Below, piece after piece: positions 15,165 through 22,209 of a DNA stretch of 35,234 nucleotides (position 1 is its first letter; the number at the start of each line of letters is the position of its first letter). Both the position numbers and the translations under genes were made by a program. The notes beneath the pieces are model-generated. The model had not been told where the DNA came from. It searched no databases and saw nothing but the letters and a program-made list of their open reading frames with translations. Source of the DNA: Erysipelotrichaceae bacterium (lineage in GTDB: Bacteria; Bacillota_I; Bacilli_A; Erysipelotrichales; Erysipelotrichaceae); contig JAEEHC010000048.1 of NCBI GenBank assembly GCA_016280635.1, forward strand, positions 1-35,234, in the 5' to 3' direction.

Positions 15165-15165
15165 C

Positions 15166-15591
15166 ATGAACAGAAGAGAAAGCAACCGGACCAGGACAAG
15201 ACAGACCAGCCCTCTGTTTCCTCATCCCTGCCACATCAGCGGCAAGGTCGTCGCCGGGAAGCATCTGGGGCGTTCCATCGGCTTTCCCACCGCTAATGTC
15301 AGTTACGGTTCACAGTCACTGCCCGATAACGGCGTCTACTGTGCTCTGGTCTATCTTGACGGCGTCTTCTATCCCGCCATGGCCAATGTCGGGCTTAACC
15401 CGACCGTTGACAGCGACGGATGCCGCAAGCTGGAAGTCCACATTCTGAACTTTGACCAGGACATCTATGACCGGCAGATCACCGTCTACTTCCTCGACTT
15501 CATCCGCCGGGAACACCGCTTCGCTTCTCTGGAGCAGCTGTGCGACCAGCTAAAAAAAGACCGGGAAACGACCCGGTCGATGTTCTTATAA
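15166..15591 (+). CDS. rfk: Standalone riboflavin kinase (flavokinase domain without FAD synthetase)
   Basis: The 141-residue protein is only the kinase half of bacterial RibF: SGKVVAGKHLGRSIGFPTAN (25-44) with the PTAN signature, LPDNGVYCALVYLDG, YPAMANVGLNPTV, and KLEVHILNF with the likely catalytic Glu E90. The nucleotidyltransferase domain that normally precedes it (about 180 residues, FMN adenylyltransferase) is absent. About 25 basic, Pro-containing residues form the N-terminus. It converts riboflavin to FMN with ATP. It starts one base after the ribU stop with AAGGGA before it, so uptake and trapping by phosphorylation are co-expressed under FMN control. A separate full-length RibF may exist elsewhere in the genome. 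Confidence 0.88.
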   Translation: MNRRESNRTRTRQTSPLFPHPCHISGKVVAGKHLGRSIGFPTANVSYGSQSLPDNGVYCALVYLDGVFYPAMANVGLNPTVDSDGCRKLEVHILNFDQDIYDRQITVYFLDFIRREHRFASLEQLCDQLKKDRETTRSMFL

Positions 15592-15605
15592 TTCTAAGCC
15601 CGTTT

Positions 15606-15630
15606 AAAGGCGCCGGTTGGCGCCTTTATT
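15606..15630. terminator. Bidirectional terminator between rfk and the DUF1667 operon
   Basis: AAAGGCGCC and GGCGCCTTT form a perfect 9-bp stem around GGTT, with a T-rich tail on the plus strand. It lies between two converging genes. Confidence 0.8.
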
Positions 15631-15635
15631 ATTGC

Positions 15636-15980
15636 TTACATGTCGCGGCTTGCCAGCATGTCCTGACCGCTTCCAACGATGTTATGGACGATCACGTCTC
15701 CCTTTTTAACCGGAGAGGCTACTTCCACATCCTTAAGCGCTCTGACCGCTTCCATCAGCAAGGCCTTCTTGATCGGGCCACTGCTTCTGACCGGCAGGCA
15801 GTTATGAATACCGCCGCTGATCCTGACGGTCGTGGTCAGGACTCTGGTCGGGTTGGTAAGTTCGTTCTTGCCGTATTCCGCGCCAATGGGACAGTTGTTC
15901 CCGGTGACCTGATAGCCGTTTTCCTCGTCAACCTTCAGGTGGCAGCCTCTGGGGCAGCCTATGCAAATGAGTTCGGTCAT
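15636..15980 (-). CDS. DUF1667 domain protein
   Basis: The 114-residue product begins MTELICIGCPRGCHLKV and continues with NNCPIGAEY, giving several paired cysteines (CxxxC plus another) that may hold a metal or Fe-S centre, then NPTRVLTTTVRISGG and GDVIVHNI. This is the DUF1667 family, which is typically the third gene after GlpA-like and FAD-dependent oxidoreductase genes, as here. Its molecular function is not established; it is thought to be a partner subunit of that oxidoreductase. It overlaps the upstream gene by the four bases ATGA. Confidence 0.88.
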   Translation of the reverse strand: MTELICIGCPRGCHLKVDEENGYQVTGNNCPIGAEYGKNELTNPTRVLTTTVRISGGIHNCLPVRSSGPIKKALLMEAVRALKDVEVASPVKKGDVIVHNIVGSGQDMLASRDM

Positions 15981-17230
15981 TTCTGTTCCTCCACGACCTT
16001 TACGGTCAGATACTCTTCCTTGTCTTCCAGCAGCTTGGCCGGAATGCTGATCTTCTGCAATTCTCCCGGAGTAATGTATTCCCGGCTATAGCGGCAGACG
16101 GCGTTGCCTTCTCTGTCCGCTACCACGACTGCGCACTTCCCAAAGACCCGGTTAGTCCGGAAGGAGACTTCAACAAGTTTCTCTGATAACGGCAGATGAA
16201 TGTGCTGGGGAACCGTATAGGTGACATTACCGGCGGTCTTCAGCTCCAATTCGCCGTCTTGCTGCCGGTTCTGCTGGACATAGCGGGCAGCAGCCAGCGC
16301 TGCCTTCTTTGCTTCAGCCGCAACATTATCTGCCAGGTCATGTACCTGTACGACATTGCCGCAGGCGAAGATGCCATCAACTGATGTCTCCATGTTTTCC
16401 CATACCCGCGGGCCTTTGGTCCGGGGATCGAGAACGATGCCGGCGGACTTGCTCAGTTCGTTTTCGGGAATCAGACCTATTGACAGCAGCACGGTATCGC
16501 AGTCAAAGACCATTTCACTTCGCGCTATCGGCCGGAACTTCTCGTCCACCTTGGAAACAACGACCTGATTTACCCGGGGATAGCCCCTGATGTCGGTTAT
16601 CGTATGAGAGAGGTATAAGGGGATGTCAAAGTCTTCCAGACACTGCTTGATGTTTCTCTGCAGACCCGATGAATAAGGGTTGATCTCTACGCAGGCCAGC
16701 ACCTTGGCGCCTTCCAGCGTCATCCGGCGGGCCATGATCAGACCGATGTCGCCACTGCCCAGAATGACGATTCGCTTGCCGACCAGATAGCCGTCCATGT
16801 TCATGTAGCGCTGCGCCGTTCCGGCCGTGTAAACACCGGATCCCCGGCTGCCCGGAATGGCTATGGCACCTCTGGTGCGTTCACGGCAGCCCATGGCCAG
16901 AATGATGGCCTTGCCCTTGATGTGCTGATAGCCGCTGCTGTTTACCAGCGAGACCGTATGGTCTTCGCTGATGTCCAGCACCATGGTATCACTCATGACT
17001 TCAACATTGGTGTCTCTGAGCTTTTCGATGAACCGGCCGGCAAACTCCGGTCCGGTCAGTTCTTCCTTGAACAGATGAAGGCCGAAGCCGTTATGGATGC
17101 ACTGGTTCAGAATGCCGCCCAGTTCGCTGTCTCTTTCAATCAGAAGGATTTTCTCCAGGCCGGCTTCATATGCCGTAACCGCGGCTGACAGGCCGGCAGG
17201 ACCGGCGCCGATGATTATCAGATCATACAT
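15977..17230 (-). CDS. NAD(P)/FAD-dependent oxidoreductase
   Basis: This 417-residue flavoprotein starts MYDLIIIGAGPAGLSAAVTA, a Rossmann FAD-binding motif, followed by an ILLIERDSELGGILNQC segment, a second dinucleotide-binding site at RIVILGSGDIGLIMARR, and GIFACGNVVQVHDLADNVA closing the FAD site. It belongs to the pyridine-nucleotide-disulphide reductase superfamily and is the usual middle gene of the GlpA-like/FAD/DUF1667 set. The ATG at 17230 overlaps the upstream stop by 8 bases (ATGTATGA); the longer reading carries an unrelated leader. Together the three probably oxidise a glycerol-3-phosphate-like substrate and pass electrons on; the acceptor is unknown. Confidence 0.88.
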   Translation of the reverse strand: MYDLIIIGAGPAGLSAAVTAYEAGLEKILLIERDSELGGILNQCIHNGFGLHLFKEELTGPEFAGRFIEKLRDTNVEVMSDTMVLDISEDHTVSLVNSSGYQHIKGKAIILAMGCRERTRGAIAIPGSRGSGVYTAGTAQRYMNMDGYLVGKRIVILGSGDIGLIMARRMTLEGAKVLACVEINPYSSGLQRNIKQCLEDFDIPLYLSHTITDIRGYPRVNQVVVSKVDEKFRPIARSEMVFDCDTVLLSIGLIPENELSKSAGIVLDPRTKGPRVWENMETSVDGIFACGNVVQVHDLADNVAAEAKKAALAAARYVQQNRQQDGELELKTAGNVTYTVPQHIHLPLSEKLVEVSFRTNRVFGKCAVVVADREGNAVCRYSREYITPGELQKISIPAKLLEDKEEYLTVKVVEEQK

Positions 17231-18665
17231 TCTCGTAGTCCTCCTTGGCTTTCTTTTCCAGAATGACGGTTCCTTCCCTGTCCTGCAGGATCTCGGTATA
17301 GTCGAGGCCAAGCTCCTGTTTCAGGATGTTGGCGACCCGCTCACCGCAGAAGCCGCCCTGGCATCTGCCCATGCCGGCGTTGGTCCGGCGCTTGACGGCA
17401 TCTATGGACTGCGGTGGGATCGGCCCTCTGAAGGTCTCTCTGATCTCGCCTTCCGTGATGGTTTCACAACGGCAGATGATACGGCCATAAGCCGGATCCT
17501 TTTTGATGAGTTCGTTCTTTTCTTCGTCAGTAAGTTTCTTGAAACGAATCTTCCGGCGGCTGTCAACATAGTGTTCCTTTTTGGGGTAGGCCTGTTTTGA
17601 CAGCACCCAGTCCTTGGCGGTCAGGCCGATGGCCGCCGCTGAGCTGAGGGCCGGGGAAGCCATGCCGGCCAGGTTGAAGAAGTTGGGAACACTGCGGCTT
17701 TCCTCAATGATGAAGTCGCCGCGGTCGCTTCTTGCCCGCAGGCCGGAGAAGTTTCGGATGTTTTCCCGGTAGTCAATGCCCTGTACTGACAATGCTGCCG
17801 TTTCCTTTACATAAGCGAGAATGTCGGCTGTCGTATTGAGGTCTTCGTCATCAACTCTGGTGGCATCCGGGCCAACGAGCAGATTGCCGTGAACCGTCGG
17901 GGTTACGGCAACACCCTTGCCTCTTTCACTGGGACACTGGAACAGTGTGTGATGTGCCTTGGTAAACTGCGACTTGTCCAGCAGGAAGTACTGCCCTCTG
18001 ACCGGGGTGATGGTGAACTCCTTTTCGCCGATCATCTCATGCACCTTGTCGGCATAAATGCCGGCTGCGTTAATGATGTAGCGGCCCTGATATTCACCTT
18101 TCACCGTCGTTACCGTGAAGGTTTCGTCTTCGTTCTTTCTGATTGCCGTAACCTCGTTGTTGAGTTTAAGCTCCATGCCGTTTCTCACGGCTGTTTCCGC
18201 CAGTGCCAGACAATATTCCCACGGGGAAACGACTGCTGAGGTACCGGCATACAGAGCTCCGTGAACATTGTCGGAGATGGCCGGCTCGATCGCTTTGGTC
18301 TCTTCATAGTTCAGAAGCTTCATGTCTTCAACGCCATTGGCGAGACCACGCTGATAGAGTTCTTTCAGCGTTTCTACTTCTGCCTCGGAAAAGGCCAGCA
18401 CCAGTGAGCCGTCATTGACATAGGGGAAATCCAGCTTCTTGGCCAGTTCTCTGGTCAGTCTTGACCCCTCAACGTTGTATTTGGCCATCAGGCTGCCGGG
18501 CTTGGGGTCGTAGCCGGCGTGAATTACGGCTGAGTTTGCTTTGGTTGTTCCGTTGGCAACATCGTTAAAAGCTTCCAGCATTACCAGTTTCAGATCGTAC
18601 TGAGAAAGATAATACGCTGTCGCGCTGCCAACGATACCGCCGCCGATAATTATTACATCGTACAT
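17223..18665 (-). CDS. GlpA-like FAD-dependent dehydrogenase with a BFD [2Fe-2S] domain
   Basis: The 480-residue protein has an N-terminal FAD-dependent DAO domain (MYDVIIIGGGIVGSATAYYL; IINAAGIYADKV; LLVGPDATR) and a C-terminal BFD-like [2Fe-2S] domain with C398, C400, C435 and C440. This is the layout of the anaerobic glycerol-3-phosphate dehydrogenase GlpA. It is first in the operon, ahead of a second flavoprotein and DUF1667. The usual glpK and glpF partners are not adjacent. GGAAAAGAG precedes the ATG. The substrate is therefore likely but not certain to be glycerol 3-phosphate. Confidence 0.85.
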   Translation of the reverse strand: MYDVIIIGGGIVGSATAYYLSQYDLKLVMLEAFNDVANGTTKANSAVIHAGYDPKPGSLMAKYNVEGSRLTRELAKKLDFPYVNDGSLVLAFSEAEVETLKELYQRGLANGVEDMKLLNYEETKAIEPAISDNVHGALYAGTSAVVSPWEYCLALAETAVRNGMELKLNNEVTAIRKNEDETFTVTTVKGEYQGRYIINAAGIYADKVHEMIGEKEFTITPVRGQYFLLDKSQFTKAHHTLFQCPSERGKGVAVTPTVHGNLLVGPDATRVDDEDLNTTADILAYVKETAALSVQGIDYRENIRNFSGLRARSDRGDFIIEESRSVPNFFNLAGMASPALSSAAAIGLTAKDWVLSKQAYPKKEHYVDSRRKIRFKKLTDEEKNELIKKDPAYGRIICRCETITEGEIRETFRGPIPPQSIDAVKRRTNAGMGRCQGGFCGERVANILKQELGLDYTEILQDREGTVILEKKAKEDYENV

Positions 18666-18691
18666 AGCTTATCTCTTTTCCTTCTTTATAT

Positions 18692-18697
18692 ATTATA
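18692..18697 (-). promoter_or_regulatory. Possible -10 box of the GlpA-like operon
   Basis: A perfect TATAAT on the minus strand lies 26 bases before the first ATG. I see no convincing -35 at 16-18 bases upstream, so this is a weak call. Confidence 0.3.
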
Positions 18698-18758
18698 GTC
18701 CTTCCGGAGCCTCTCTGAGCGCTGATTTTCCCTTTTTATGTCCCAAAGCAGGAGAATG

Positions 18759-18767
18759 TGCTAAAAT
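18759..18767 (+). promoter_or_regulatory. Possible extended -10 before the small multidrug export gene
   Basis: TGC plus TAAAAT on the plus strand lies 33 bases before the ATG at 18801. There is no good -35. Confidence 0.3.
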
Positions 18768-18800
18768 GACATGGCGGTTGACCCGCTTAAAGGAGAAAAC

Positions 18801-19292
18801 ATGACTGAAGCCATCTTTAATTTCTTTTCCGGCCTGGGAAAAGAGTTCGCTCTTTTTATGATATCGCTGATTCCCCTAATTGAAGAAAGAGGGGCCCTGA
18901 TCTTTGCGGCCGCCGCCAAGATTGAATGGTATAAGGCTCTTCCCATCTGCATCGTTGCCAACATGCTGCCGGTGCCGCTATTGCTGGTGTTTGGCATGAA
19001 GATCATCCGCTGGCTGAAGACGACCCGAACGTTTGGCAGTTTCTTTACCCGCTATGAGGAAAAACTTAACGCCAAGAGTGAAAAGGTCGCCAAATACGGT
19101 TTCTTCGCCCTGACCATGTTTGTCGGCATTCCCGTTCCCGGAACGGGGGCCTGGAGCGGATCCCTGGTCTCTACCATCCTGGGATTTCCACCCAGAAAAG
19201 GCTTTGTTTCCATTCTTCTGGGCGTCATCATGGCCGGCGTCATTCTGACCGTCGTTCTCTACGGGGGGCTGGCCATCTTCAACATCCGCTGA
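18801..19292 (+). CDS. Small multidrug export protein family (PF06695-like)
   Basis: This 163-residue membrane protein has several hydrophobic helices and the family hallmarks LIPLIEERGALIFAAA (about 25-40) and MFVGIPVPGTGAWSG, both resembling the paired re-entrant motifs of the DedA-like small export family. The name comes from the family, whose substrate is not firmly known. AAAGGAG about five bases before ATG 18801 defines the start; an upstream in-frame ATG at 18771 lacks such a site. A terminator follows at once, so it is a single-gene unit. Confidence 0.8.
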   Translation: MTEAIFNFFSGLGKEFALFMISLIPLIEERGALIFAAAAKIEWYKALPICIVANMLPVPLLLVFGMKIIRWLKTTRTFGSFFTRYEEKLNAKSEKVAKYGFFALTMFVGIPVPGTGAWSGSLVSTILGFPPRKGFVSILLGVIMAGVILTVVLYGGLAIFNIR

Positions 19293-19317
19293 AAGATGCT
19301 CAACGCATCTTTTCTTT
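19292..19317 (+). terminator. Terminator after the small multidrug export gene
   Basis: AAAGATGC and GCATCTTT form an 8-bp stem with a five-base loop, then TCTTTC. It begins at the stop codon. Confidence 0.8.
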
Positions 19318-19359
19318 CGGCTTTGCAAGCGGGTAAAATATACCTGTAAGGGCATGAAT

Positions 19360-20325
19360 ATGGAAACAAAGAGAAAACTGGGAAAATACATCGCGGAATT
19401 AAGGATTACCAAGGGGATGGCCAAGAGCGAACTGGCTGAAAGAATGAATGTCAGCGAGAATACCGTTGACCGCTGGGAAAGCAGCCGTCTGCTGCCAACG
19501 CGCCAGGAAGTTGAAAGACTGGCGGAGATCCTTTTCGTCAGTCCGAAAGAACTGATCGATTCGACTTCCCATGGCCCTCTGCCGGAAAAGGGAAATGACC
19601 TGAATTATGAGCAGCAGATGCGGAAAAAGGAAAATGTCAGATATCTCCTGCTTGCCGGATCCCTGGCTCTTATTTACGGCATCCTATATTATCTGGCTGT
19701 CAAAACAGACATTCTGGCCGGCCTGTTTCCGGCCCTGATTGCCCTGACCATCACGGTGATGATCATCGGCGTCTTCCTTCTGGGCAAGGCCATTCACGGC
19801 ACTCTTTATACCCATACTGACTGGCGGCGCTACCTGCTGGCCGGCTTCTGCCTGATCGTCGTTCCCCTGTCCTTTCTGGACTGGATGAGTTATCAGGCGC
19901 AAAGAGAAAGCCAGGGACATACCTCCGCGGAAATAAAGATTGAAAATGTTCAACCCTACACCGATTTGGACCTCAGCGGCTGTCAGATCCATTACGGCTA
20001 TGAGAATTCCGGCTGGTTTGGCAGCGGTACCCGGGTCTACATCCTGAAGTGCGATGACAGCATCCCCGCTCAGATCCTTGCTGACAGCAACTGGAAAGCC
20101 CTGCCTGCTGATGAGGCTTTCTATAAACTGGTTAAGGAAAACATTCGTTATGGGCCTGAAAATGATACGCTTCCCGACATAAAGCACGGTTACTGGCACA
20201 TTGCCTGCAATACCGGTGAGGAGGTCATTTACATTGCCGACCCGGAAGCCGGCATCAGAGATTTCATCGCCATCATCTATGACACGGAAAACCACCTTCT
20301 CTATCTCGCCCGCTATTCATCCTGA
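19360..20325 (+). CDS. Membrane-anchored XRE/HTH protein with an extracytoplasmic domain
   Basis: This 321-residue protein starts with an XRE-type helix-turn-helix (about residues 6-60: GKYIAELRITKGMAKSELAE, then VSENTVDRWES). A charged linker is followed by three hydrophobic helices (about 94-112, 122-141, 158-175) and a polar C-terminal domain of about 145 residues, predicted outside the cell because three helices place N inside and C outside. The layout suggests a one-component regulator sensing something at the surface. The outer domain (GCQIHYGYENSGWFGSG; YWHIACNTGEEVIYIADPE) is not recognised. ATG 19360 is chosen because AAGGG is seven bases ahead; ATG 19354 is too close. Target genes are unknown. 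Confidence 0.8.
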   Translation: METKRKLGKYIAELRITKGMAKSELAERMNVSENTVDRWESSRLLPTRQEVERLAEILFVSPKELIDSTSHGPLPEKGNDLNYEQQMRKKENVRYLLLAGSLALIYGILYYLAVKTDILAGLFPALIALTITVMIIGVFLLGKAIHGTLYTHTDWRRYLLAGFCLIVVPLSFLDWMSYQAQRESQGHTSAEIKIENVQPYTDLDLSGCQIHYGYENSGWFGSGTRVYILKCDDSIPAQILADSNWKALPADEAFYKLVKENIRYGPENDTLPDIKHGYWHIACNTGEEVIYIADPEAGIRDFIAIIYDTENHLLYLARYSS

Positions 20326-20336
20326 AAAAGCATGAT

Positions 20337-20388
20337 AAAACCCCCTTCACCGGTTATGATCGAAGTTTGGCCGGTTAAGGGGGTTTTT
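20337..20388. terminator. Large bidirectional terminator
   Basis: An 11-bp outer stem (four A, five C, TT with AA, five G, four T) and an ACCGG/CCGGT inner stem face both the XRE gene and the converging DUF2974 gene, with a T tail on the plus strand. Confidence 0.85.
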
Positions 20389-20389
20389 C

Positions 20390-21529
20390 TTATTTCTGAC
20401 TTCTTGTCTTATCCTCTCCAGAGCTTTGAACAGCATGATTGAGCCGGAGCAGGAAGAAGGCATTGACAAAGCTCATGCCGGAATTCTTGATCAGGCTGAC
20501 CAGAGTCTGGGCCATCAGGCTCTTGGTCCCCTTGTCCTGGCTCATGAATTTTCTGACCAGGCGGACCAGAAATTCCGCCTTCTTGCGGTCCAGATCGGAA
20601 ACAGTGTTGAACCCCAGTTCCCGCATGGTGTCATATGAAGTGTTTATGAAGATGGCCTTTTCTTCCAGGGAAAGATCCCGGAACCAGCCGTTCATGCTCT
20701 CATTAATGAAACGGCTGAAGTCGCTGAACCCTGCCGCATGGACAAAATGACCGTCACGGGTCTCCCAGGTCAGGAAGTCGTGCTGCTGAACCAGCCCATG
20801 ACCATCTGAACGCACGATGATCCGCTCGATGTCGCTGTTCATTAGCGTGCCAATCACCGACGAGTGGGGGAGGTAGGTGATCATGCGGCTGAGCATCTTT
20901 TTATACTGCGGCTTGGAAGTGTAGCTTTCCGCAAATCCCGGACCGTCATTATTGTAGACGCGGATGATGCGGTCGCTTCCTGATTCCACGGCGGCATAAA
21001 CGGCCAGATTACCGCCCTTGGAGTGCCCGCCGACCATGACGCTGCCCCGGTGTTTCCTGAGTTGGCTGTTGAGATATTCCAGGGCCAGCTTCTGCGAAGG
21101 CACCGGTACCATGTAGGCCATGTTGAAGTCTTCCTTCCAGCTGTATATCATGCTGTCAGTTCCCTCAAAGGCTATATAACGCATGTTCCGGCTGATCTGT
21201 ATGGTCAGGGCACCAAACTGCTTTTCGCTTTCCCAGTCGTCATCATCAACATAGTCCATAAGTTCCATGTCCCGGTAGCGGCGGCTGTTATACATCAGGG
21301 CCAGCGCCAGACGGTCATCTTCAGCATTACCGTCTTCCCCGACCTGTTCTTCACCATGGACCCGGAAGAATTCTTCTCCAGCCTCCTGCAGCCTTACCGG
21401 CTTACCGGCGATGATCCCTCTCCAGTCCAGATAGGTCAGCTGACACATCAGGGTATTGTCGACCTCATTAAAGGGCTTCTGCTCAAAGGTATATACTCCG
21501 TAATTAACAATGTAATCTATCGCATTCAT
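20390..21529 (-). CDS. DUF2974 (Mbeg1-like) alpha/beta-hydrolase-fold protein
   Basis: The 379-residue cytoplasmic protein has a lipase-like nucleophile elbow VMVGGHSKGGNLAVYAA with Ser about 170, preceded by an IAFEGTDSMIYSWKEDFNMAY stretch (oxyanion-hole region; shown only in part elsewhere) and followed by YNNDGPGF. These are hallmarks of DUF2974. The family is common in Firmicutes and resembles lipases, but no substrate is established. The ATG at 21529 has AAGGGG about eight bases upstream. It sits after the divIC terminator as a separate unit. Confidence 0.85.
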   Translation of the reverse strand: MNAIDYIVNYGVYTFEQKPFNEVDNTLMCQLTYLDWRGIIAGKPVRLQEAGEEFFRVHGEEQVGEDGNAEDDRLALALMYNSRRYRDMELMDYVDDDDWESEKQFGALTIQISRNMRYIAFEGTDSMIYSWKEDFNMAYMVPVPSQKLALEYLNSQLRKHRGSVMVGGHSKGGNLAVYAAVESGSDRIIRVYNNDGPGFAESYTSKPQYKKMLSRMITYLPHSSVIGTLMNSDIERIIVRSDGHGLVQQHDFLTWETRDGHFVHAAGFSDFSRFINESMNGWFRDLSLEEKAIFINTSYDTMRELGFNTVSDLDRKKAEFLVRLVRKFMSQDKGTKSLMAQTLVSLIKNSGMSFVNAFFLLRLNHAVQSSGEDKTRSQK

Positions 21530-21545
21530 CTTCTTACCCCTTTTC

Positions 21546-21567
21546 AAAAAAAGCGAGCAAGCTCGCT
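21546..21567 (-). terminator. Intrinsic terminator after divIC
   Basis: AGCGAG and CTCGCT form a 6-bp stem with a four-base loop and a run of seven T on the minus strand, ending the long nadK-to-divIC run. Confidence 0.85.
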
Positions 21568-21880
21568 AATCCTCTAATGGAGGGAAATAGTAGATCTGTT
21601 CATTATCCTTGGAGAACAGATACTTGCCTCTGGCTACGTTGGAAACGTAGTTTTCATCAGTAAGCTTTTCCTTCTGATTCATCAGGCTGTCTCTTTCGGC
21701 TTCCAGAGCCTTAAGCTGTTCTTCATACACCTTGAGATCCGCTCTCAGGGAAAATGTCGTGCGTATTTGCTTGTTGGCACCCAGCGTAAAGTAGACGATG
21801 CCGGCTATCAGAAGAGCGCAAATGAGAAACAGGCACAGATAACGGATTGGTTTCTTGATTCTTTTTTTCTTTTTTGTCAT
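21566..21880 (-). CDS. divIC: Septum formation initiator (DivIC/FtsB-like)
   Basis: The 104-residue bitopic protein has a Lys-rich cytoplasmic start (MTKKKKRIKKPIRY), one membrane helix (about 15-34), and an extracellular coiled coil (EEQLKALEAERDSLMNQKEK) with a short tail VARGKYLFSKDNEQ, the conserved end of DivIC/FtsB. It joins the FtsL-DivIB divisome subcomplex. AAGGAG lies about eleven bases ahead of ATG 21880; a longer in-frame ATG at 21901 would place this site inside the gene. It follows rqcP, as in Bacillus. Confidence 0.87.
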   Translation of the reverse strand: MTKKKKRIKKPIRYLCLFLICALLIAGIVYFTLGANKQIRTTFSLRADLKVYEEQLKALEAERDSLMNQKEKLTDENYVSNVARGKYLFSKDNEQIYYFPPLED

Positions 21881-21927
21881 GCTTCTGTCCGCTCCTTTCA
21901 TCAGGCAAAAACAATTATAGTAAAGCT

Positions 21928-22209
21928 TCAGTTAAGATTCAAGCGGTCTTCTTCCTTCAGGATGTACTCATCGAGCACTTCATAAAGCCCGGCAGCCTCA
22001 CCTTTTCTGACGTTGCCGCTGATGTCCAGCACCCGCACTTTCAGTACCCGCTCACCGTAGATCACCTCAATGATGTCTCCGACATTGATCTCTTTGGCCG
22101 GCTTGGCAATCCTGCCATTGACCAGAACGCGCTGATTGGCAGCCAGCTGCTTGGAAATCGTCCGGCGCTTCAGGATCCGCGATACTTTCAGAAATTTATC
22201 CAGTCTCAT
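21928..22209 (-). CDS. rqcP: S4-domain RNA-binding protein RqcP
   Basis: The 93-residue protein is an S4 RNA-binding domain: MRLDKFLKVSRILKRRTISK, QRVLVNGRIAKPAKEI, GDIIEVIYGERVLKVRVL. RqcP (YabO, related to HslR) binds 50S subunits carrying stalled peptidyl-tRNA and helps RqcH add alanine tails. It overlaps mfd by ATGA and precedes divIC, the conserved Firmicutes order. Confidence 0.9.
   Translation of the reverse strand: MRLDKFLKVSRILKRRTISKQLAANQRVLVNGRIAKPAKEINVGDIIEVIYGERVLKVRVLDISGNVRKGEAAGLYEVLDEYILKEEDRLNLN

Noticed and set aside
15559-15579. Hairpin GACCGGG/CCCGGTC inside the end of rfk
   Set aside because: It lies within coding sequence and is not followed by a T run; the real terminator is at 15606-15630.
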